Made by a program: the position numbers and the translations under genes. Positions 10,405 through 20,748 of a DNA stretch of 64,000 nucleotides are shown here, piece after piece (the stretch's first letter is position 1; every line of letters starts with the position of its first letter). The notes beneath the pieces were generated by a model. It had not been told where the DNA came from. It saw nothing but the letters and a program-made list of their open reading frames with translations, and made no database searches. Origin of the DNA: Clostridium sp. (lineage in GTDB: Bacteria; Bacillota; Clostridia; Clostridiales; Clostridiaceae); contig JAQUXS010000002.1 of the NCBI GenBank assembly GCA_028692255.1, positions 1 to 64,000 on the forward strand, in the 5' to 3' direction.

Positions 10405-11046
10405 TTATTTTATTGAAATATTTTCTCCTTTTAAACCTATAAATGCCCCTTGTTTGCCTAAATCAGTATCCTTATGTCCAATTAGCCACTTGTTTTTAGC
10501 AAACAATAATGCATCTTCACCGGATTTTTTAATATTATTCTCTAAAGATAAATTAGTTCCCTTTGGCAAAACTACAACACACTTAAAACCATCTTTATTT
10601 GCATTGCAAGGTGCATAATGAAGTGTGGTTGCATATACTTCTACAATGGTACCAGCTGGTATAAAAAACGCTTCTATCCTTGACGTATCATATGAGTAAT
10701 CGTTTTCTATATCTTGTTTAAAACCTATGAGTAAAATAAGATCCGTCACTGCAACATTTATTTCAGATGAACGATGATATTCAACTGCATTTAATAAATA
10801 ATTATTGCCATTACAATATCCTATCTCAATTGGTAACTCACCAAATTCTCTTGCTCTTAATTCTTTAGCAATTTGTAGTTCTTCTAACTCCTCAATTGAT
10901 GCCTCATAGATTACATCACTTGGCAATGGAGTTTTTTTCATTTTTTCAATTAATTCGGAACAATCATAATTTTGTAGAATTTGTCCATATCTTTTGAATT
11001 TATCATCTGTCACTTTTTTAATAACCATATTACCTCCACCCTTCAT
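10405..11046 (-). CDS. DUF4867-like protein, cupin-type partner of the isomerase
   Basis: Adjacent and codirectional with the isomerase; FIPAGTIVEVYATTLHYAPCNA looks like a cupin motif. Confidence 0.55.
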   Translation of the reverse strand: MKGGGNMVIKKVTDDKFKRYGQILQNYDCSELIEKMKKTPLPSDVIYEASIEELEELQIAKELRAREFGELPIEIGYCNGNNYLLNAVEYHRSSEINVAVTDLILLIGFKQDIENDYSYDTSRIEAFFIPAGTIVEVYATTLHYAPCNANKDGFKCVVVLPKGTNLSLENNIKKSGEDALLFAKNKWLIGHKDTDLGKQGAFIGLKGENISIK

Positions 11047-11237
11047 TTAATTTATATATAAATTACAATATTTTGATAGTTCATAAATATTTCCATTCAA
11101 TCCTTATCTATTTATTGCAATATTATAAATCCACTTTATAAACTCATTTTAATAAGTCTATCGTATTTACCCTTTCCATGCTCATTAATACATTTTCATA
11201 AATTTTCTACTACATGTTTATCTGTAGTGTAAATAAA

Positions 11238-12415
11238 TTAAATTGCCTCGTCATCTAAAAAGAACAACTTTTTCATTGATAGAAAAGCAGCACCAAATAT
11301 AGATGCATTTCCTTCTAAATTAGAAAATAATACCTTGCATTCTTTTTCATCATAAAAATTATTCTCTTGAAATATTTTATTTTTCAAATCATCTTCTATT
11401 AAACTTTTATAATTTGATAATTCCCCTTCTATAATTATGCATTGTGGATCTAATATTAGAATTATATTTCTAATACCTTCTGCAAGAAATTCCAAATAAT
11501 TATTTAATATCTCTTTCGCCCTGGAATCCACTTTTGTCATTTCTAAAAAGTCTTTCAGCGTTTTATCCTTAGTATTAAATGTTTTTCTATATTCATCAAT
11601 TAATGCTTTTCTAGATGCATATAACTCCCAGCAACCTTTTCTGCCGCAACTACATTGTTTTCCATCTTTTACAATGGTCATATGTCCAAATTCTCCTGCA
11701 CGTTTATTATAGCCTCTATAAACATTATCAGAAATTATTATGCCAGTACCAATGCCTTCCGTAATAGATATAAATACTAAACTGTTTTTAATATAATTAA
11801 AATTGATAAATGCTTCTGCATAAGCTGCTGCATTAGCTTCGTTTTCTATAAATATAGGCATTTGAAAATCTTGTTGAAATTCTTTAAAACATATATCTTT
11901 AAGTTTTAAGTTTGGAGCATTTTTTAAAAGCAATTTTTCCTCATTAACAGTACCTGGCAATGAAAATCCAACTCCAAGTATCTTTTCTCTAGGTATATTA
12001 TTCATAGTAATAATGTTGTCAATTTCTTTTCTAATTTCTACGATAATATCATTAAATTTGTTCATTTCATCAGTTATATCAAAAATTTTTTCTGCCATTA
12101 TATCAAATTTTAGATTTGTTAAAATAATTCTAACCTGCTCCTTCGTAATAAGCACACCAAAAGAATACCTGGCATCCGGTAAAAATCTAACAATTACGGG
12201 TTTTCTTCCTCCTGAAGATTCAGCAACACCAAGTTCATCTAAAAATCCTCGTTCAATAAGCTCTCTTACATTACTTATAACAGTTGGAATGCTTATCTTA
12301 AGGTTCTGAGCTATCACCTGTTTTGTAAGTTGATTTTTCCTATACAACATTCGAATTATTTTTTTTGATTCAATTCTTTTATTGTCTCTTGACCTATAGG
12401 TTTAAAGTCATTCAT
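11238..12415 (-). CDS. ROK-family transcriptional regulator (XylR/NagC type) with an N-terminal A8-tract frameshift
   Basis: HTH KISIPTVISNVRELIERG, GTGIIISDNVYRGYNKRAGEFGHM, CSCGRKGCWE; missing N-terminus MNDFKPIGQETIKELNQKKIIR lies in another frame from 12415. Confidence 0.82.
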
Positions 12416-12514
12416 CTTATATCACCACTTAAATTTTATTAAAGTTTTTTCTTTTGATAAATTCTACTATTAAAAACATTATATACCATAAGTAACTCTC
12501 TTTTCAAATTAAGC

Positions 12515-14017
12515 TTATAAATCATTTATCTCTTGAAATTTTTCTTTTAAACAATCATATAGTGAGGTATAAATATTATATATTTTATTATATTTTTCTA
12601 CATTTTCTTTTATAGGTTCTACTCTATCTGTAATATTTATCAATTGACCACAAGCCTCATCCACGGTGTTATATAAACCACAGCCTACTGATGCTAATAT
12701 TGCTGCTCCATATGCTGGCCCATTTTTAGAATTTATTACATCTACATTTAAGCTAAATATATCTGCAAGTATTTGTCTCCAAAATCTACTTTTAGCTCCA
12801 CCTCCACTAACCCTCACTTCCTTAACTTCAACATTTAAACTTTTTAATATTTCAAGAGAATCCCTTAACCCAAAGCAAACACCTTCTAATATTGCCCTTG
12901 TCATGTCTCCCCTTTTATGTGTTATATTTAATCCGATAAAGCTTCCCTTGGCATTTGGATCACTATGAGGAGTTCTTTCTCCCATAAGATAAGGCAAAAA
13001 CAATAATTTATTACTGTCTACAGGAGATTTTTCAGCTTCATCAAGTAATTTTTCAAAAACATCCCCAGTAATATCCATGTTAATATTATCTACCCACCAT
13101 TGCAAACAAGATGCTGCAGAAAGCATAACTCCCATTTGATGCCACTTCCCATTAGCATGACAAAAGGAATGTAATCTGTTTTCCTTATCCACAGAAAATT
13201 TTTCATCACAAGCAAAAACCACTCCCGAAGTTCCAAGCACAACCGATAATACACCTGACTTTACTGTACCTGATCCAACTGCGCCGGCAGCTTGATCACC
13301 TGCACCAGCTACGACTAAGGTTGTGACAGATAAACCAGTTTCTTCTGCAGCTTCATTAGAAACATTGCTCACTACCTGCCAAGATTCATAAACTTTTGGC
13401 AAAACCGATTTATCTATCTCTAATAAATCTAACATCTCTTTTGACCATTTCCTATTTTTCACATCAAACATTAATGTACCTGATGAATCTGACACATCTG
13501 AAGAAAATTTTCCAGTAAGTTTAAAACTTATATAGTCCTTAGGAAGCATTATATGTGCTATTTTTTTATATATTTCTGGTTTATTTTCCTTAACCCATAA
13601 TATTTTAGGTAATGTAAACCCCGTCAATGCTTTGTTTCCCGTATATTCCGAAAGCTTATCTTGACCAAATTCATTGTTCAAATAATCACATTGTTTTTGT
13701 GTTCTTTGATCGCACCATAAAATAGCCGGCATTAACACTTCATCTTTTTTATCAAGTAAAACTAAACCATGCATCTGTCCACTAAAACTTATTCCATTAA
13801 TGTCTTCTGCTTTTATGCTACCTCCATAAACCAATTTTTTAATTCCTTCTTTAGTACTATTCCACCAATCTTCTGGGTTTTGCTCAGCCCATCCCACATG
13901 AGGATAACTTACATCATAATTTTTCGAAACATTCGCAATAACTTTCCCATTTTCATCCATTACAATTATCTTAACGGATGATGTACCTAAATCTATCCCC
14001 AAAAATTTCATAAACAA
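12515..14017 (-). CDS. xylB: FGGY-family carbohydrate kinase, xylulokinase-like
   Basis: GIDLGTSSVKIIVMDENG, WAEQNPEDWW, GISFSGQMHGLV, ILWCDQRT. Confidence 0.9.
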   Translation of the reverse strand: MFMKFLGIDLGTSSVKIIVMDENGKVIANVSKNYDVSYPHVGWAEQNPEDWWNSTKEGIKKLVYGGSIKAEDINGISFSGQMHGLVLLDKKDEVLMPAILWCDQRTQKQCDYLNNEFGQDKLSEYTGNKALTGFTLPKILWVKENKPEIYKKIAHIMLPKDYISFKLTGKFSSDVSDSSGTLMFDVKNRKWSKEMLDLLEIDKSVLPKVYESWQVVSNVSNEAAEETGLSVTTLVVAGAGDQAAGAVGSGTVKSGVLSVVLGTSGVVFACDEKFSVDKENRLHSFCHANGKWHQMGVMLSAASCLQWWVDNINMDITGDVFEKLLDEAEKSPVDSNKLLFLPYLMGERTPHSDPNAKGSFIGLNITHKRGDMTRAILEGVCFGLRDSLEILKSLNVEVKEVRVSGGGAKSRFWRQILADIFSLNVDVINSKNGPAYGAAILASVGCGLYNTVDEACGQLINITDRVEPIKENVEKYNKIYNIYTSLYDCLKEKFQEINDL

Positions 14018-14079
14018 TCCCTTCTCCCTAAATAAATATTAGCTAGTTCCTATTACTGTCTCTTTATAATTATTTTTTA

Positions 14080-14094
14080 GCAAAACGTTTTCAC
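14080..14094. promoter_or_regulatory. cre-like (CcpA) element GCAAAACGTTTTCAC
   Basis: Near-palindromic cre-like core between the kinase and symporter genes; further cre-like sequences near 14293-14307 and 14413-14427. Confidence 0.4.
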
Positions 14095-14551
14095 TTAGAA
14101 TTTACTTTTATGTACCTCCTAATTTTTTTATTATCTATATTTTGTTTCCATCTATGTCATTAGTATAATTCTAAAATGAAAGTTTTTCAAGTTATTTTAT
14201 AAAGTGTATTTAAAAACTTTTTTTGGAAATTTTCTTCTGATATATGCTTAATTTTTTCGTACTATTTTTTAACTTTATAGTAAAAATAAGTATTGAAAAC
14301 GTTATGAATCTCCAATATAATAATTATTGTTACCATTTATATTTTTTTAGGAACTTAATTTTTACGATAAACTAAGTCTTAAGGCAGGTGGTTTTTTATA
14401 GCATTTGCATTTATGTAAACGATTATTTGATTTAAAAAAGAGGTGACACTATCTAGTTTATTCACGAAAATACATTAAGTTGTACTACTTGAGCTGAAAC
14501 TCATAATAAAAATTCAAATTTAATTAAAATAAAAAAATGGGGATGATTTAG

Positions 14552-15931
14552 ATGAAGGTAAAAGTCAATAATTCTATAGTATATGTTTTTGGTGCACTTG
14601 GCGGACTTTTGTTTGGTTACGATACAGGGGTTATTTCCGGAGCTATTCTCTTTATTCAAAAACAAATGAATCTTGATTCATGGCAACAAGGTTGGGTTGT
14701 TAGTGCTGTACTATTAGGAGCTATTCTTGGAGCTGCAATTATTGGTCCAATGTCAGATAAGTATGGACGTAAGCGATTGATTTTGATTTCAGCCATTATT
14801 TTCTTTTTTGGTGCACTTGGTTCAGCATTTTCTCCAAAACTTAGCACGTTGATTATATCACGTATCGTTCTTGGTATTGCCGTTGGTTCCTCCTCTGCTT
14901 TAATTCCAACGTATTTAGCTGAATTATCACCTGCTGAAAAACGTGGATCTATGTCAAGTTTATTTCAACTAATGGTCATGAGTGGAATTTTATTAGCTTA
15001 TATCACTAACTACAGTTTTTCTAGTTTATATAGCGGTTGGCGTTTGATGCTTGGCTTTGCAGCTGTTCCATCTGCAATTCTTTTCTTAGGAGCTCTTTTA
15101 TTACCAGAAAGTCCTAGATTCTTAGTTAAAACTGGACATCACGATGAAGCACGACACATTTTAGAACAAATGAACAAACATAATGAAAGTGCCATTAATA
15201 ATGAACTTGCTCAAATTAAAAAGCAAGCGGAAATTAAAAGTGGTGGAATCAAAGAATTATTGGGCAGCTCTGTTCATCCAGCATTAATTATAGGCTTAGG
15301 CTTGGCTATTTTCCAGCAAATAATGGGTTGTAATACAGTCTTATACTATGCACCAACTATTCTTACTCAAGTTGGCTTTGGTGTTCAAGCAGCTTTGCTT
15401 GCACATATTGGAATTGGTATTTTTAACGTTATTGTTACTGCTATAGCTGTTGTTATAATGGATAAAATTGATCGTAAAAAAATGTTGATTTATGGCGCTA
15501 TTGGAATGGGGACTTCCTTATTGGTTATGAGTTTTTCAATGAAATTCTCTAATGGTTCCTCAATTGCTTCAATTATTTGTGTTATTGCTTTAACTATTTA
15601 CATTGCTTTCTTTTCAGCTACTTGGGGACCTGTAATGTGGGTTATGATTGGTGAGGTATTCCCATTAAATATTCGTGGTTTAGGCAACTCATTCAGCAGT
15701 GTAATTAATTGGAGTGCTAATATGATAGTATCATTAACCTTTCCAACATTGTTAAACCATTTTGGTACTGGTAGCTTATTCATCGGTTATGGTGTGATTT
15801 GTTTTGTATCAATTTGGTTTGTTCACTATAAAGTATTTGAAACACGTAATCGTTCACTTGAGGAGATTGAAGCTACTCTTCGAAATCGTGCTGGTAAAAA
15901 CATAAAACAAGATTTGCCTACTAACGTCTAA
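14552..15931 (+). CDS. MFS sugar:H+ symporter, XylT-like
   Basis: GGLLFGYDTGVISGA, DKYGRKR, PESPRFL, RGLGNSFSSVINW sugar porter motifs. Confidence 0.9.
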   Translation: MKVKVNNSIVYVFGALGGLLFGYDTGVISGAILFIQKQMNLDSWQQGWVVSAVLLGAILGAAIIGPMSDKYGRKRLILISAIIFFFGALGSAFSPKLSTLIISRIVLGIAVGSSSALIPTYLAELSPAEKRGSMSSLFQLMVMSGILLAYITNYSFSSLYSGWRLMLGFAAVPSAILFLGALLLPESPRFLVKTGHHDEARHILEQMNKHNESAINNELAQIKKQAEIKSGGIKELLGSSVHPALIIGLGLAIFQQIMGCNTVLYYAPTILTQVGFGVQAALLAHIGIGIFNVIVTAIAVVIMDKIDRKKMLIYGAIGMGTSLLVMSFSMKFSNGSSIASIICVIALTIYIAFFSATWGPVMWVMIGEVFPLNIRGLGNSFSSVINWSANMIVSLTFPTLLNHFGTGSLFIGYGVICFVSIWFVHYKVFETRNRSLEEIEATLRNRAGKNIKQDLPTNV

Positions 15932-15970
15932 AATCACCTTTTATAGACAACTTATATCCAAATCACTGAC

Positions 15971-16012
15971 AAACCCTTATGCTTTTTAGTGTATAAGGGT
16001 TTAATTTTATTT
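15971..16012 (+). terminator. Rho-independent terminator
   Basis: AAACCCTTATGCTTTTTAGTGTATAAGGGTTTAATTTTATTTTTT. Confidence 0.8.
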
Positions 16013-16094
16013 TTTAATTAATCTAAGGTACATTTACATTATTTGTTTTTAATCTTATAATGTATAATATTACATATAAGGAGTTTTAAATGAT

Positions 16095-17240
16095 ATGAAA
16101 TCTGTTAACAAGTATATAATTAGAAAGAGGAATGAAAACTCTGTTTTATCTATGATAATACAAAAAGATTTAGTTTATCGTGCTGATATAGCCAAAGCGT
16201 TAGATTTGAACAAGGCAACAATATCAGCTATAGTCCAAACTTTATTAAAAAGAAAATTAGTCTACGAAGAAGGAATAGGCGAAAGTAACGGTGGTCGAAA
16301 ACCAATCATGTTAAAATTTCGCAAAAATGCAGGACTCTCCGTAGGAATCGACATAAGAGTTGATTGTATTTCTTCAGTATTAACAAACTTAAATGGTACA
16401 ATTGTAGATCAATACAATATAAAAGTAGCCAGCATAACCAAAGAAAATATCTTATCTTATATTAATAGAACCATACAATATTTTCGTTCTTCTATGCCTC
16501 CTACCTACTATGGTATTATCGGCATTGGTATAGGTATTCATGGTACTGTTGAAAATAATAATATTAATTTCACACCTTATTATGATCTTAAAAACTTCCC
16601 TTTGGCTGATAAGTTGTCTAAAGAATTTAATATGCCAGTTTTCATTGAAAATGAAGCAAATCTATCTGCAATTGCTGAGAAAAATACAAATGTCAGCATA
16701 GGTAATATTATTTGCATTAATGTTCATTCAGGCGTAGGTGCTGGACTCATTTTAGATGGAAAATTATTTCATGGCTTTAATGGTTCCAGTGGTGAAGTAG
16801 GCCATACAATAGTATTAAAGGGTGGGAAGCCATGCCCTTGTGGTAATCAAGGCTGTCTAGAACAATATACTTCTGAATTAAACATTTTAAATATGTATAG
16901 ACAAAAAAAAGGTGTTAGTACCTTGGATTTTAACCAATTTAAAAATAACATTTTATTAGGAGAGAAAATAGCTATAGAAATGCTTAATGATTTTATTAGC
17001 TATATATCAATAGCCATCAATAACTTAAATAATACCTTCAACCCAGAAAAAATTATTATTAATAGCCGATTCACTAATGAAATAGATGGTACTATAGAAA
17101 AAATTAAAAATTGTCTTCATTCTAAAATTAATAATAAAGTTGTAATTACCAATTCAAGTTTAAATGGTAATTCTACAGCTATTGGCGCAAGTTTCCTATC
17201 AAGTGAAAAGTTTTTAATGGAAGGTAGTCTAATGAGTTAA
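16095..17240 (+). CDS. ROK-family transcriptional regulator
   Basis: HTH YRADIAKALDLNKATISAIVQTLLKRKLV; SGEVGHTIVLKGGKPCPCGNQGCLEQY. Confidence 0.88.
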   Translation: MKSVNKYIIRKRNENSVLSMIIQKDLVYRADIAKALDLNKATISAIVQTLLKRKLVYEEGIGESNGGRKPIMLKFRKNAGLSVGIDIRVDCISSVLTNLNGTIVDQYNIKVASITKENILSYINRTIQYFRSSMPPTYYGIIGIGIGIHGTVENNNINFTPYYDLKNFPLADKLSKEFNMPVFIENEANLSAIAEKNTNVSIGNIICINVHSGVGAGLILDGKLFHGFNGSSGEVGHTIVLKGGKPCPCGNQGCLEQYTSELNILNMYRQKKGVSTLDFNQFKNNILLGEKIAIEMLNDFISYISIAINNLNNTFNPEKIIINSRFTNEIDGTIEKIKNCLHSKINNKVVITNSSLNGNSTAIGASFLSSEKFLMEGSLMS

Positions 17241-17261
17241 ATGCCTGTAAACTTAAAACAC

Positions 17262-17325
17262 TCTTAGATATTATATCACCTCAAAAAATTTGCTGCTAAT
17301 ATAACATTAACGGCTCTCATCTGTT
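17262..17325 (-). repeat. Degenerate copy of the WXG100-effector gene junction seen at 22826-22880 (module scar)
   Basis: TTATATCACCTCAAAAAATTTGCTGCTAATATAACATTAACGGCTCTCATCTG aligns with TATATCACCTCAAAAATTTACTCATAATCTAACATTAGCAACTCTCATCTG. Confidence 0.6.
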
Positions 17326-18560
17326 TACAAAGAATAAATTTTCTTATCTTTCTCAATTATTTCTTTATAAGTTGAATCCAAATCTATTGCATAGTTATAT
17401 AATTTTTCTGCTTCCTCACTCTTTCCTTGAAAACTAAATAATTCCCCTTCTATAGCATAAAATTCCGGATTTTCTCCTGATACTTTTATTAATTCATCAT
17501 AATATTCTATGCCCTTTTCACATGTTTCTTTTAATTTATCATTATCTTCTAAGCTTTTATACGCTATTGCTATATTGTATGGTGCTCTTCCAAAGCTGGA
17601 ATAATGTTTTGATTCATCATTTTGCATTAATGTCTCATAACATTCAGCCGCTTCCTTAAACTTCTTTTCATTCATTAGAAGTTCACCCTTAAATACATAG
17701 GTCTTATAAAAATTCACATCTAAATCTAATGATTTATCGTAGCATTTTAGTGCTTCGTCGTATTTTTTTAAGTTCTTATATGTAATTCCCTTTCTTGCAT
17801 ATATATCTGGGTTATTATTTTCTACTTTGATTGCCTTGTCAAACCATATTAATGCTTTTTCATATTCTCCATATGAATCTAATATTACCGCTTTATTTGT
17901 ATATCCTATTGCCAGTTCTGGACTTATTTCTATTACTTTATCCAAATAATTTAATGCATGTTTATAGAATCCCAATTTATTGTAAACTTGCGCAACCTTT
18001 AAATATACCTCTATATCATCCTTTTTTATCTCTATTAAACTCTTATAAGTATTTATTACATCTCTAAATTTTCCTATTTTCTCCTGTACTCTTGCCTTTG
18101 AATAATATGCATCATAATAATTCTTGTCCACTTCTATAAGATCCGAATACGATTTTATTGATTTTTCAAATGCCTTCATTTTCTCATAGGCTAATGCCTT
18201 ATTGTAATAAACCGATTTATACTCTTTATTAACTGACATTACTTCATCATAATATTCTATTGCTTCTCTATACCTTCCTTTAGAAAACATTATATTTCCC
18301 TTTTCACTTAATACAAATTCTTCCTTAGGATTAGTTTTTAAAACTTTATCGTAATATTTTAACGCTTCATCTAATTTTTCCAATCTAGTATATGTCGCTG
18401 CCATATTTATTAATGCTCCAAAATTATTTTCATCTAATTTTAATACTTTTCTAAAATACTTTAGTGCTTCTTCATTTTTTCCTATTAAATTTAAATTGTA
18501 TCCCATTCTTAAATATTTTTCTTTTTTATCTATTTCTTTTTTATTCATAACATACCTCAT
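17325..18560 (-). CDS. TPR-repeat protein, cytosolic
   Basis: Many 34-aa TPR repeats (YYDKVLKTNPKEE..., AIEYYDEVMSVN...). Confidence 0.85.
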   Translation of the reverse strand: MRYVMNKKEIDKKEKYLRMGYNLNLIGKNEEALKYFRKVLKLDENNFGALINMAATYTRLEKLDEALKYYDKVLKTNPKEEFVLSEKGNIMFSKGRYREAIEYYDEVMSVNKEYKSVYYNKALAYEKMKAFEKSIKSYSDLIEVDKNYYDAYYSKARVQEKIGKFRDVINTYKSLIEIKKDDIEVYLKVAQVYNKLGFYKHALNYLDKVIEISPELAIGYTNKAVILDSYGEYEKALIWFDKAIKVENNNPDIYARKGITYKNLKKYDEALKCYDKSLDLDVNFYKTYVFKGELLMNEKKFKEAAECYETLMQNDESKHYSSFGRAPYNIAIAYKSLEDNDKLKETCEKGIEYYDELIKVSGENPEFYAIEGELFSFQGKSEEAEKLYNYAIDLDSTYKEIIEKDKKIYSL

Positions 18561-18566
18561 ATTTAA

Positions 18567-19904
18567 TTAATCTATATATAATTTGCTTTCTATGATTTCC
18601 TCATCATTATCAATTTTAACTTTGTATTTATTATCAATGTCAACACACTTCTTTAAATCGTCAATAGCTTTTTCCTTGAAATTTTGTGATATATAAAATT
18701 TTGCTCGTTTAAAATACCCTTCTGCATAATCTGTATCTAAATCTACTGCATAATCATAATATTCTCCAGCTTCATCCTTTTGCTCTAATTCTTGTAAAAG
18801 TTCTGCTTTAATAGCATAAAATTCTGGAGTTAATGGAATATATTTTATTAATTCATCATAATATTCAATAGCTCTGTTGCATGCTTCATTTGTCTTTTCT
18901 TTATCACCTAATAATTTGTATGCATAAAACACATTGTATGGTGCTTTTGAATATATCGAAAACACTCTAGATTTATCTAAATCCACTATTTTTTGATACC
19001 ACTCAGCTGCTTCTTCATATTTCTTCATATACATAAGCTGATCTGCTATATAAATATATCCTTTTAAATATGTGGAATCAGTTTCTACAGCTTTTTTATA
19101 AAATTCTAATGCCTTATTATTATCACCAAGATTTTTATATGCACTTCCCATACTGTTGTATGCTTCAGCACTATCCTTTTCCAATTCAATTACTTTGTTA
19201 AACCATACTATAGCTTCACTGTGCTTACCATAATTATCTAAAATTATCCCTTTATTATAATATGCTAAAGCACTAGGATTAATTTTTATAACTACATCAA
19301 TACAATTTAATGCTTCTTCATATTTTTTTATCTTATTTAATATTTTAGTTTTTTCTAAATATGCATCATATTCCTCTTGATTAAAGGAAATTATTTTATC
19401 ATAACAATTTACAGCATCTTCATACTTATTATTGTCATAATATATTGATGCCATTGCATAGTATGCATCCAAGTAAGAATTATCTATCTCTATTATCTTT
19501 TTTAAACATTTTAATGCACTTTCTTTTTTATTAGTCATGTTTAAAACTAGTGCTTTATTATAATAAGCTATAATATAATTTTTATTTATTACAGAAGCTG
19601 CATTGTAACAATCGATTGCTTTTTCCATATTATTCATCTTGAAATACACATTACCTTTTTCACATAAAACCTTCTCATCTTGTCCATTTAGCTTCAATGC
19701 CTCATTAAATACTTTTATTGCTTCTTCATATTTTTCTAAAGTATTTAAAATCACCCCTTTATATAAATAACCTCTTGAATCATTCACATTGACTTCTATT
19801 GCTTTATCATAATATTTAATTGCATCTTCATACTTTTTCAAATCAATTAAATTATTTGCCATTCTTAAATATTTTTCTGATTCTGTATTATCATTGCCTT
19901 CCAC
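18567..19904 (-). CDS. TPR-repeat protein, paralogue of the neighbouring gene
   Basis: TPR repeats throughout; similar C-terminal half to 17325-18560. Confidence 0.85.
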   Translation of the reverse strand: MEGNDNTESEKYLRMANNLIDLKKYEDAIKYYDKAIEVNVNDSRGYLYKGVILNTLEKYEEAIKVFNEALKLNGQDEKVLCEKGNVYFKMNNMEKAIDCYNAASVINKNYIIAYYNKALVLNMTNKKESALKCLKKIIEIDNSYLDAYYAMASIYYDNNKYEDAVNCYDKIISFNQEEYDAYLEKTKILNKIKKYEEALNCIDVVIKINPSALAYYNKGIILDNYGKHSEAIVWFNKVIELEKDSAEAYNSMGSAYKNLGDNNKALEFYKKAVETDSTYLKGYIYIADQLMYMKKYEEAAEWYQKIVDLDKSRVFSIYSKAPYNVFYAYKLLGDKEKTNEACNRAIEYYDELIKYIPLTPEFYAIKAELLQELEQKDEAGEYYDYAVDLDTDYAEGYFKRAKFYISQNFKEKAIDDLKKCVDIDNKYKVKIDNDEEIIESKLYID

Positions 19905-19919
19905 CTTACCACCTCATTT

Positions 19920-20654
19920 TTAATTCTTTTTAAGTTTTAATGATATTACATCTATAATTTTAAATAATATACATGTGCATACTCCAATCATTATACTTAT
20001 TATTAATCTTTCTCTTCCATTACTAATAATATGACATGCGTTACAAATTATATTTACTAGTGCTACCATTAGAATAACTACTGATATATATTTTCCTGCT
20101 TTTATTCTTCTACTAAATTCTGATATAAATAAACCTATTAAATATAAAAGAAACCATATTACAAATCCTCCACCTATTGCAGCCCAACTATCCTCTGCCC
20201 ATTGAAATTGAACATTTCTAACAATAGATGCCACTATACACAATAAATACAACATTACACCAAATAATATCCATATCATCCAAAACAATCTATGTTTTGC
20301 CCAAACAGGTACCGCTTCTTTTACCTCTAACCTATATACACCTTTTATAACTTCTAGTATATGTCTATCCCAATATTTTTTATTTTCCTTATTTTTTTCT
20401 TGGTGACTGCCTTCGATATTCGTTGGGTCATTTCTATACTTACTTAATTTTTTGCTGGCATATAAGCTGTATCCTACTAAAGCCCCTGAGAAAACAACAA
20501 AAATTATTGTCACTACTATATGTGATTTTCTCATAGTATTACTCATTCCTAACATAATTAAAACAAGCACTGCTACAATACAAAATGATCTACGTATATA
20601 CTTTTTTGACTCTTTTTTGTATTCATTTTTATTTTTCATAATGGATTCCTCCAC
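19920..20654 (-). CDS. Polytopic membrane protein, tandem copy 1
   Basis: Several hydrophobic segments; N- and C-terminal parts nearly identical to 20749-21483. Confidence 0.75.
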   Translation of the reverse strand: MEESIMKNKNEYKKESKKYIRRSFCIVAVLVLIMLGMSNTMRKSHIVVTIIFVVFSGALVGYSLYASKKLSKYRNDPTNIEGSHQEKNKENKKYWDRHILEVIKGVYRLEVKEAVPVWAKHRLFWMIWILFGVMLYLLCIVASIVRNVQFQWAEDSWAAIGGGFVIWFLLYLIGLFISEFSRRIKAGKYISVVILMVALVNIICNACHIISNGRERLIISIMIGVCTCILFKIIDVISLKLKKN

Positions 20655-20748
20655 ATCTGTATATTCTTATTTTTACTTCTATTTACTAAGTTTCAAAGTA
20701 TCCATTATTGATTTTGATTATTAAATCTATTTTTTAAATGTATTAATA

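Noticed and set aside
17325-19904. Periodic sequence resembling a repeat array
   Set aside because: Periodicity comes from degenerate 34-aa TPR coding repeats, not CRISPR or DNA tandem repeats
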